NCBI GenBank assembly: GCA_016648135.1
Contig: JADDOH010002041.1
Location: forward strand, 62,001 to 126,000
DNA length: 64,000 nucleotides
Reading direction: 5' to 3'
Source of the DNA: Agrypnia vestita
Taxonomy: Eukaryota; Arthropoda; Insecta; Trichoptera; Phryganeidae
The notes under the pieces were generated by a model, which did not search any database, was not told where the DNA came from, and saw only the letters and a list, made by a program, of their open reading frames with translations. Both the position numbers and the translations under genes were made by a program. Positions within the stretch are counted from its first letter, which is position 1, and the number at the start of each line of letters is the position of its first letter. Positions 55,612 through 64,000 of the stretch are shown piece after piece.

Positions 55612-56862
55612 AATAGTTTATCTAAATCCAATATTTATTGAATTGTCTGCATGTTTTGGGACCAAAATTCCCTTCATAAGTATACAACGAACACCAAAAA
55701 TTTTAATTCGAAGTATAGACATTAAAAAAATAATAAATATACTAACACAATTGAGATTTGAACAAGTGTGAAAAAGCATAATGGTAACTTTTTGCAAAAT
55801 GAATTTGGTTGTTCGTAAAATATTGAATTTGCTTTCTCTAATTTCTAACTTGTCTAAAAGTTATCATACACTATTTTGTAAAAAATTTTAAACTCTTCTA
55901 ATGGTTCTAAATGGTTTGTTTCCAAAATATGATTAGAAAATTTTAAATAGTTATTGCTATTCAAACATCATAATTGCTTCTTAATTTAAAAATCAAAATA
56001 TCTACAACTATTATTACCTTTATAAAAATGATTTCAATAATTATGAAATTATTTATAAACTTCCGATTTTCTTAATATCATGCATATCCTTGTCATTAAA
56101 TATATATTTATATAATTTGTTATTACGTGGTTGTGTAGAATAGGGGATATTTTTTTTTATTTAAATATGATTATAAAGATAAGCGATATTTCTCCAATGC
56201 TTTTCAATATGAACCATTGGTGGGCAAACAATTTTTTCATAATTTTTTAATAGATTTTAATAGATAGAGTATTATTCAAGCTTTATTTCCAGGTCCGGTA
56301 GAATAAGGCTATTATTATTCTAAAATATTACTATACGTGGAAAAGTTTTGGATCACGAACTAAACATGTCTGTAATACCAGAAATAGTTTGACCAATAGC
56401 TCCCATGTGACTGGGTAGGCTTGTACGCAACTGGAACACGATGGTGAAAAACAGCCCTATGGAGTATTTGAAAACCTGATTTTAAATAGACTTTCACAAA
56501 ACAGCATTTACTCGCGGATAAATGTCTACATACGCATTAAGAATGTCTCGTTAAAATTTCAGAGATGTCATTCATATAATTTAACGTACTCAGTACAGGG
56601 TGTTCGTCATTACTTTAGATATTAAATAGAAACGTTGTTCTGTACTCATTGCACGGTTTCTTCATATTAAAGTTGATGTACATCAATTATGTCACCTGGG
56701 TGTCGTTTTAATGTTCGAATTAATCATTTTCTAAAGCATTCAACTAATAATAAATATCAAAAGAAGGCAGCATTATTAATTATGATCATTAAAATTGATG
56801 GAAAATATAAGCATAAACTCTTCATTTGAGTAAAATATATATTTTTTAATCAATATACTATA
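55612..56862. other. AT-rich spacer
   Basis: No structure recognised. Confidence 0.35.
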
Positions 56863-57228
56863 GATGTCCCACAGAGACGAAATTATATTTTTTTATGGAA
56901 AGTAGGTATGGAAGTCTATGGGTGTTCATAGGGCCTACGACCTATCGTACGGCTTTAGTGATCACTTTACACAATGTTACGTTACGGGGAATGAAAAACC
57001 TCTGGATTCCGGTCGTGCTAATAATTATAACAACACATATACGAAACAGGTTGTAAAATTTAAATATATCCAACTTGTATTCTATCATGGGTGGAACTGA
57101 TGAACGTTATATTGTATAAAGTGATCACCTTAGCCATCTGTACGATAGTTCGAAAGCCTTTTGAATACCCAAAGACTTCCATACCTACTTTCCCATAGAA
57201 AAATATAATTTCGTCTCTGTGAGACATC
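56863..57228. mobile_element. Long-TIR foldback MITE family, copy e
   Basis: The ends are GATGTCCCACAGAGACGAAA and the complement of GATGTCTCACAGAGACGAAA, flanked by TA on both sides. Arms pair for at least 55 bases nearly perfectly (through TAGGTATGGAAGTCT) and more loosely for another 80. This is the best preserved member, 366 bp. Confidence 0.8.
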
Positions 57229-57339
57229 TACTTCGTCTACATCCTCGACTACTATCTACATCTTCGAAGATATATTTAAGACCCTTAATTGGGATAACAA
57301 AGGTAAGATTGATGGCAAATACTTAAGTCAACTAAGATT
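57229..57339. other. Short spacer
   Basis: Nothing recognised. Confidence 0.3.
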
Positions 57340-58098
57340 TTCTGTTACAGTACACAGTAGTTATAAGTGAAAACATCAAAGAACTAAGTATAATGATAAA
57401 AGGACTACACGAGGCTTCGAGCAATGTTGGTCTTAAGATTAATATAAAGAAAACAAAAATTTTGAGTCCTTAAAACAAAATCAACATAATCAATAACAAT
57501 AATATTGAAATAGTAGATGAATATATATATAACTGGGACACAAGATAAAAATGAACAATGAAAACCAAACAGCAGAATTTCCAAGACGAATAGAAATGAG
57601 CTGGGTTGCTTTTGGCAAAATCAAACATATATTCGAGATCAAAGAGATCCCAATTAGCCTAAGAAGAGAAGCTTTTGAATCATGCATACTGCCAGTAATG
57701 ACGTAAGGGATGTAGATGAAGGCCCTTACAAAGAAAAGTGTAGAAAAGCTCAAATGCATGCAACGATCCATGGAGAGATCCATGCTTGTAGTAAGCCTTA
57801 GAGAATAAGAAATTTTGAAATTAGGCGCAGAACTACAGTAGTGGATATCATGGATCGGTAGCGAAGCTAAAATGGCAGTGGGCAGGGTTCGTTACAAGGC
57901 AGGAAACTACAAGATGGACTCCCAAAGTTCTGAAATGGAGACCTTGGGAGAATAAAAGAGCCGTCGAAAGACTTCAAAAGAGATAGACCGATGACATAGC
58001 CGCTGTGGGGGGAAAGAAATGGCTACAATTAGCAAATAACAAGGAAATATGGAAGGGTTTGGAAGAGGCCTGTATCCATCAGTAAAGAGATGAAGGCT
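57340..58098 (+). pseudogene. Degraded RTE-like LINE C-terminal region
   Basis: Readable pieces include GLKINIKKTKILS (RT thumb), FGKIKHIFEIKEIPISLRREAFESCILPVMT, KLKCMQRSMERSML, and near the end a KWLQLANNKEIWKGLEEACI block ending at TAA 58083. The order and spacing match RTE-like LINE tails. There are several in-frame stops and shifts. The YADD part is not readable. Confidence 0.65.
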
Positions 58099-58118
58099 GA
58101 AGAAGAAGAAGAAGAAGA
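58099..58118 (+). repeat. (GAA)n 3' tail of RTE-like LINE
   Basis: A GAAGAAGAAGAAGAAGA run directly after the ORF end, the expected 3' microsatellite of an RTE-like insertion. Confidence 0.7.
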
Positions 58119-58600
58119 GACAGTATATCTTGATTCTGATACCCTCGAGACTCGAGTACTCAAATATTAAAAAAGTAGACGATTATTTAATAGCACATTA
58201 TATGTTTTCCATTCATTTTAATGATCATAAATAAAACAGTTAAAAAAGTTATCTACATAAAAGAGCTCTACTGTCATCAATAGCAAACCAAACAATATAA
58301 TAAGATATGATACAATGATATACGTATATGTGATCATATGACCATAGAGAAAGTTAAACAAGGTACAGTAGTTACTCCCTTGAGGGAAAAATGAAAAGAT
58401 TGTTTTACAAAACTAACAATCAAAGGACTCGCTAGTCTGGAAAATGACTACCAGCTGATATAAACTATGATAGATATAAACTTATGAAGTTTCAGGAATG
58501 GAATAAAAAATCTTATCAACTGGATTATAGATGAAAATAGCTGGTAAAAGAGAGACCATCACATAACGATCACACCCCGCGGGGAGGACTTTTATATTAT
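58119..58600. other. Spacer
   Basis: Nothing recognised; some of it may be decayed RT sequence of the next LINE. Confidence 0.3.
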
Positions 58601-59103
58601 ATAAAATATTATTTGCATAACGTTTATTTTAATACAGAAAGAAATAGTGAAAAATGATAGATTACCAATGTCGGTAAAAAGAAAAGTATACAACACTTGC
58701 ATTCTCCCATGTCTCACTGATGAGTGCCAAACTTGACCTGCTACGAGCAAAAACAGCCAAAAACTCGCAGTTTGCCAACGCAACATGGAGCAGAGTATGC
58801 TAAACATAAGGCTTTGTGACAGGTGGGCGAATACAAAAATAAGGAAAAAGACAAAAGTTAGCGATGTTATACAAAAAGTAAAAAAAAACTCAAATGGAAC
58901 TGGACTAGTCATGTTATGAGAACAAGCAGAGAAAAGTGGACGAAAGACGTAATGGAATGGTATCCCAGAAACGGAAAAAGACAAAAAAAAGACGTCAAAT
59001 TAAGAGATGGGAAGATGACCTACCAAAAGGATGGAGAAGAATAGCTCACGACAGAGATGAGTGGAAAAAACTAGGGGAGGCCTATGTCAGAGAGACAACC
59101 TGA
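58600..59103 (+). pseudogene. Second RTE-like LINE C-terminal region
   Basis: The first part reads LPMSVKRKVYNTCILPCLT then, after shifts, KLAVCQRNMEQSMLNIRLCD and KTKVSDVIQKVKK. The last 190 bases are open: HVMRTSREKWTKDVMEWYPR, then RRWEDDLP-like and GWRRIAHDRDEWKKLGEAYV, ending at TGA 59101. This is the classic C-terminus of insect RTE-like LINEs. It is head to tail with the RTE-like remnant at 57340. Confidence 0.75.
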
Positions 59104-59144
59104 CCAACAAACTGGCTGCTTAAATGACATTTACTACGTATATA

Positions 59145-59295
59145 TATGTGTGTGTGTGTGTGCATGTATATGTGTGTATCTTACTATTTCAGTGTAACAT
59201 TTTCTATTTACTTATGTTAAAATTGTTAAAATGGTCAGTGAATAAAGGCTTTTTTATTATTATATTATTATTATTATTATTATTATATTTTAATA
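59145..59295 (+). repeat. (TG)n and (ATT)n microsatellites in the LINE 3' region
   Basis: A TG-rich run at 59147-59178 and an ATT run at about 59255-59287. The latter is the probable 3' tail of the RTE-like insertion, after GTGAATAAAGGC. Confidence 0.7.
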
Positions 59296-60059
59296 CAAAT
59301 TCGAAATGTTCTTCATGAGCGATAAAATTTTTTACAAAAATTACCAACGCCAACCAGGTTTTTTAAATTCTACGAGACCTGAATTTCGCAATTTAACCTG
59401 AAGGTGTGACAAGATGATGTATTTCCGAGAACGTCACTTTCGTCAACACTGTCATTTATAACAATTTATATTTCACCGAAAATGTTCCCCTCCTAAGCAA
59501 CATCTACTGCTAACGATCACTTCCCTAACTCTACAGTAACAAAGGTCCACCCAGGCAATTAAATTTATAATATTAAAAAAAAAAATGTTTGTATCTATTT
59601 ATATTTATTTATTACACCTACATGCTTCGGAAAAACCTTTCCATTGTCTGGGTGTTTTATAAATGTCAAAATATCAAAATAATGAATTTTGTTTTTTGAA
59701 TTATTTCTTTTTTTTTGAAAAATTATTTTTTTATGTTATTTCTGAAGTTCTTGAATACAAACAATTATCGTAAAATAGTTTATGTTGTAATTAATAAATA
59801 TAAGTAGATACAAACAAATAATAAAATCTTTTTTTTTAAATGTCAATCTACAAAGTTGCTCAACCAATTGAAAAAACAATTGTAATATTTCCCTAAATAC
59901 TTGCAATTTTAGATGATTTTTTTAGCTTATCCCAAGAAACACATCTGAAATTTCAAAATGATAAATGACAACAATTTACATAATTTTTTAATTCGAACAG
60001 TTTAAAATTGATTTGGATTCTAGCTCATATAAAAAACATCTTCAGGCCGGCCACATTAA
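59296..60059. other. AT-rich spacer
   Basis: No structure recognised. Confidence 0.35.
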
Positions 60060-60125
60060 CGATAATGCAGAGGGGCGCGGCTATAAAAGGCGAGAGTCTC
60101 TAGCCCTCTCTTTTCTATAAACCAG
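60060..60125 (+). promoter_or_regulatory. TATA-type promoter candidate
   Basis: GGGGCGCGGC precedes TATAAAAGG at 60082-60090 in a short GC-rich island. A start near 60112-60120 would be expected. The leader would then be about 45-50 bases to the ATG at 60163. The arrangement is typical of short insect genes, but LTRs also carry such boxes, and LTR end signals were not seen here. Confidence 0.4.
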
Positions 60126-60162
60126 AGTGCAATTGGCACACACAATTAGGATACACTACAAT

Positions 60163-60270
60163 ATGCATCATACATTAAGTAAAGGCTTTTCAGTTTTAAT
60201 CTTCAGTTTCAGTGTTAATTTTTATTGTGAAGTAAATAGGTATTGCATATCTCCCTTTCTCACTAATTAA
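60163..60270 (+). CDS. Possible short secreted peptide or first coding exon
   Basis: The first ATG downstream of the TATA box opens a 35-codon frame: a short basic start (MHHTLSKG) followed by a hydrophobic segment (FSVLIFSFSVNFYC), which could act as a signal peptide. It stops at TAA 60268-60270. GTAAAT near 60232 is a weak splice-donor match, so the real product could continue in another exon. There is no homology that I recognise, and it is too short to be certain. Confidence 0.25.
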   Translation: MHHTLSKGFSVLIFSFSVNFYCEVNRYCISPFLTN

Positions 60271-61070
60271 ATAATTGACAAATGTAGAGACGACCCAAAC
60301 AATACTAGCCCCCTATCGGCTACAATCGGCTTAATCGTTCTTGGCATGCTTTTTATATTTTTAAGTTTTTTTTTATTATTAATATCATATTAAAATTTAG
60401 ATTTTTAGTAAGCTGCTACGTAATTGTGATAATTTCTATTATTTTCTTTCTCTTTATCATGCAAAAACTTTAACTTTTTATTATTTGGATTCAATCCATA
60501 ATAACTTATATTGCTTCTTAAATATCGTACTTCGAACGGTGTATCTGTGCATTATCTGATGAGATTTAAGTATATCATTAATATTTAAATCATTAACACT
60601 GTGGGCAGGCATGTAGAACATAATGTAGTTATGTTAACATATAACCACTTACTGAGATTTCAGTCTACCTGTTTCGTGACGTACCCGTCTCTTCGGCATG
60701 ACAACCACTTAACCAGCATGCAAATAAGACTAAGCCGAAAAGCTGGGTTACCCTTTTCAATAGCATTGCATTCTGCACTATCTAAGTAACGGTTCGTCTA
60801 TCCTAATACATAAGGAGACTTCGCATCTTATCCTGTATTGCAGAGAAATGGACAAGAATTGACCGCACGAGACCAATCGGCCAATACGTGGTATTTCCTT
60901 CAATTTTTCCTCCAATCCAGTGACTCCATATCCGCCAGACGAATTTACACCCTACCGACAGTTATTCCTCTGCGAACGCAATAAATAAAATTCAAATTGA
61001 TATTTTTTTTTTGCATTCTGTAAAATTTATCGTATAATTGAGTTTTTTAATTGAGTGTGGTCTCTTTTTA
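60271..61070. other. Spacer, GC-richer at 60600-60990
   Basis: A 62-codon frame (60601-60789) lacks motifs. AATAAATAAAAT at 60980-60992 could be a poly(A) site for a transcript from the promoter candidate or an unrecognised retroelement end. Confidence 0.3.
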
Positions 61071-61239
61071 TTTTTTTTTAATATGCGAATACGTATCATC
61101 TCAATATTCTTACCATTTTCAAATTAAGCTAAACTTGTGCTATGAAAATAGGACTAACTTGCTTGTCTGGAGTGAGATTCGAACCTGCGACCTTTGGATC
61201 ACGAGGCGAGAGTCCTAACCACAAGACCAATAAGCTACT
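61071..61239 (-). mobile_element. tRNA-derived SINE, family A, copy 4
   Basis: Minus-strand head CTTGTGGTTAGGACTCTCG and B box GGTTCGAATCTC, then the body to a T-run at 61071-61080. Closely similar to the copy at 33127-33310. Confidence 0.8.
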
Positions 61240-61450
61240 CTGCGTATTCTATATTATGGTTACTTGACTGCTTATTCTATACATTGTATTATTAATTAGG
61301 ATTTTGGTATTAGGTGAGTTTATTACCTTTCTCATTGTTATTTTATTACATTACACTAACTATATGATTGTAAGTGGTTATCCCTCACTAGACACAAGAA
61401 TCATAGAAAAATTGAATATTTAAAATTACTAGCATTGTAACTACATATAG

Positions 61451-61481
<31 letters not shown>

Positions 61482-63015
61482 ACATAAATATATATATATA
61501 CAATAATCTATATATAATATATATATTAATAATAAAATTTTTAAAAATATGCAGCGGTGACCAAAAGCTGACTTTTGCATGCAGGGGCGCTCTACATATT
61601 ATTTTATTTATAAGAACTAAAAAATTAGGTGCCACATTAACCATTTTAAAGTATTGAGAAATATTTTAAATACTGAAAAAATCATACTGCTTTCAGTAAC
61701 CGTACATAGATGATCTTTTAGAATTATAATTAAAGATAAATTAAAAAATGGTTTAGAACGTTAGAGATAGTCTGTATAATATGTTATAGGATAGAAAATT
61801 ACACGAAAGCTAATTGGAAAATAGAAATGGAGTTATATGACTCAGATAATCTGGTCTTTCACATAATATATACGAGAAGTTCAAGGACTGAATGGCCACT
61901 ATCCAATTAATAGGGAATACCTACCTACGAAGCGCGAAAAAATACATTTTTTTTTTTTAAAGAAAATCTATTAAAATTATGGTATTGGTATCATTTCTAC
62001 ATGAAAGTTAATACTTTTATAAATATGTTAAATTTTTTTAGTAAAAGGGATGCAACTATTATCAGTTATATCTTTGTTATTTTTTTTAATTTTTACTGGA
62101 AATTTTCACCAAACATTCTTATGACCTCAAGCTTTAAGACAATGCAAAAATTAATAAATCGATTTTTTCGTCTGTCTGTGTCTAGGTATACTCTTGTATC
62201 TAGGTACGTCTAGGTGTATCCAGGATGTCTATGTAGGTAGGTACTCCCCCTTAACGCATTTTGTTAAATGATTATTAGTTATACAATTGAAAACTGCTCT
62301 CAAAAATATGTAAGTTTTTGTTGATTATGATTATTTGTTATTTATGGTTGTATGTTTTAAAAACATTTGTTTAACTCAGTTTAAATCAATACCAGTATTT
62401 AATAACTATAATAATTAAATGATTTATTTTTAATTTTAACAGGATTCAATTTCTGAAGCGAATATATTCTAGCATCTAGGTATCTGAGTGTTTTTTCTTG
62501 TGTTTCTTTGTAATGTGTAATGAAATGTAATATTCTTTTTTTGGGTATTCTTACGAATATTAGTAGTAATTGGGTAATTATTAAATTTTCAAATCAAGAA
62601 AACACTTTGTGGCTCAAAATTATATTCAATTTATAATACATTTAAATACTTACTTTTAAACTACTTATTACCACAGACATTTGTCAAATAGGTTGGTCTC
62701 GACCTTCATCGGGACAAGTATAATATAGACAATATATATTATACTTGATACTAACCAAAACTATGCAGTTACGAATGTATATTTGTAGTGATAAGTGCTT
62801 TAAAACCAAGTATTTTATTTTATTTTAAATTTAATGAGTAATGATTGTTTAATACCAACGTGAATTTAAGATTAATTTAATCGTTTTTCAAAGTTACATT
62901 TCTATTTTTCTTAGAAATTCAAAACGTTCGTTAGGAAGAAGTATTTGTGGTTTAAAATTTTTAATTCTTTTTCCTAATTATAAAATTTATCACAAAAGAT
63001 GGTGTAATTAATTCG
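61240..63015. other. AT-rich spacer with TA repeats
   Basis: (TA)n tracts occupy 61447-61525. A small hairpin (AAGTATAATAT / ATATTATACTT) is at 62717-62751. Near 62170-62222 the words TCTAGGTA and GTCTAGGT recur in a short irregular tandem. No gene seen. Confidence 0.4.
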
Positions 63016-63070
63016 TGCAGATGCATTGCTACCTCGCCGGGTATTGAACCAATGAACAAGCATAGAACTG
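63016..63070 (-). other. Decayed tRNA-like (SINE?) head
   Basis: The minus strand shows GGTTCAATACCCGGC (B-box-like), with GAGGTAGCAATGC downstream. No A box is readable. A low-confidence scrap. Confidence 0.2.
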
Positions 63071-63777
63071 AAGAATTAGATTATATGCAGTTTTCATGCA
63101 GTTACCAGAACGTTTTAACTAAACTTTTCTCTTATCAAACCCAAAGTTTTTTAGCCTGAAAATTCCACCAGAAACCTTTTATGGTCTCCACAGATTTAAA
63201 ACTTAAACATTTGATATGGTATAGAACGCTGCCAAACTTTTCTGGTGTTTTTCTATTTGCTCTAAATTTGCGGAGAAGATAAAACTCCCATTAATGATGC
63301 ACGGATCAGTCAATAGTTAACCTTTTTGCCTCCCCTGTTGACAGTGGACCAAAGCAAATAGTTTGCTTAGAACCTTTCGATGCTGAGTGGTTCCGGGAAA
63401 ACGGAACATTTCCGGTAAGAACGCCCGACCTGAAATCTAATTAAGCCGTCTGTACTCGCTTTTGACGACAAGCTTTAGTTCTCCGAAAGTATTTAATAAT
63501 GATGACGTTGTTTTGTTTAATATCATTAAACAACCTTAATTGTACAAAATGGATCCCTTAATTACTAGTTATTAATGTAATTTTACGAAAGCAATAAATT
63601 AACTTCACCACTTCAACCTTACCCATACGGTGCTTAAAATAAAATTGTAAAAAAATTAAATGGGACAAAGAATATAGAATTTTATTTAAAAGAATACTAC
63701 AAAGTGAACTGTGAAAAATTGTAATAGCTTAGCAAGTTTTATTTTAATATTGTATTATATTATTCTTTAAGAACCAC
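63071..63777. other. Unique-looking DNA, GC-richer at 63300-63480
   Basis: Less AT-rich, with CTAATTAAGCCGT and TTTCCGG motifs and no repeat matches. Possible regulatory DNA; no gene seen. Confidence 0.25.
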
Positions 63778-64000
63778 TAAGTAACTAAGTAACTAACTAA
63801 CTAACCATCACGCCGTTTCCCTGCAGGGGTAGGCAGAGAGGATTGAACGCCACACTCTTCTATCCTGGCACACCACTTTTGCTTCGGCCACATTCATACA
63901 TCTTCTCATACACGTTCTACGGTGGTTGCGGCTTTTAACAGGGCCATCCTCGAATACTTGTAGTACCTGATCGTGCCAGGTCTTTCGCGGACGCCCTCTA
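63778..64000 (-). mobile_element. 3' end of the same LINE family as 7.7-9.3 kb, cut by the window edge
   Basis: On the minus strand the sequence matches the 3' end of the element at 7743-9340 from RGRPRKTWHDQ to the stop. The tail is GTTA-type repeats with some CTTA (63778-63804). The orientation is opposite and the copy continues beyond the window. Confidence 0.85.
63808..64000 (-). CDS. LINE reverse transcriptase C-terminus, partial, no stops seen
   Basis: The last 64 codons run from RGRPRKTWHDQVLQV to the TGA at 63808-63810. The block CMRRCMNV, EAKVVCQDRRVWRSILSAYP is identical or nearly so in the two copies. Unlike the 7.7 kb copy, whose stops lie further upstream than this stretch, nothing here shows whether this copy is intact. 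It continues past the right edge. Confidence 0.8.
   Translation of the reverse strand, partial: RGRPRKTWHDQVLQVFEDGPVKSRNHRRTCMRRCMNVAEAKVVCQDRRVWRSILSAYPCRETA

Noticed and set aside
58592..58984. 130-codon minus-strand frame
   Set aside because: Antisense to an RTE-like LINE tail; its hydrophobic look comes from A-rich coding DNA read backwards.

Overview
This 64 kb window looks like non-coding DNA from an insect nuclear genome, most likely a moth or butterfly (Lepidoptera). It is strongly AT-rich. It carries a cecropia-type mariner, several non-LTR retrotransposon remnants (RTE-like, CR1/Jockey-like and a Proto2/RTE-like type), tRNA-derived SINEs, LTR-type solo repeats and many foldback elements. 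I found no complete host protein-coding gene, no rRNA gene, no CRISPR array and no convincing functional tRNA gene. Apart from the transposon-derived proteins, the open reading frames are short and have no recognisable motifs. The species assignment is an inference from repeat content.

Layout. 0-7.7 kb: AT-rich DNA with a dispersed duplication, a candidate LTR, a foldback MITE and three GC-rich unique-looking patches. 7.7-9.8 kb: a long, nearly intact non-LTR retrotransposon (two in-frame stops) followed by a scrap of another. 10-13.2 kb: a GC-rich unique-looking region, a SINE, and a tRNA-like sequence held between inverted arms. 14-21.4 kb: a degraded LINE, a 221-bp tandem-module element, a solo LTR with exact target duplication, a foldback MITE, a SINE and a second LTR family. 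21.4-22.7 kb: a full-length mariner with perfect terminal repeats and one premature stop. 23-30.5 kb: inverted repeats, a LINE remnant, two inverted-repeat elements with the same hairpin layout, and an LTR. 31.8-41 kb: module element, SINEs, two LINE remnants, MITEs. 42.9-45.7 kb: a repeat packed with heat-shock-element pentamers, then a 1.8 kb palindrome. 46-49.9 kb: MITE, Mutator-like remnant, a TIR element and a 122-bp minisatellite. 50-54.1 kb: LINE pieces and two more module elements. 54.4-59.3 kb: a CpG-rich patch, two foldback MITEs and two RTE-like LINE tails. 60-64 kb: one TATA-type promoter candidate, a SINE, AT repeats, and at the edge the 3' end of a second copy of the 7.7 kb retrotransposon on the minus strand.

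There is no gene system in which products cooperate. The window is best read as an intergenic or intronic stretch filled by mobile elements, with interspersed GC-richer segments that may be conserved regulatory DNA. The most unusual items are the long palindrome at 43.87-45.68 kb, the heat-shock-element array at 42.95-43.14 kb, the shared hairpin layout at 25.04 and 26.69 kb, the multi-copy long-TIR foldback family, and the tRNA-like sequence at 13.01 kb.
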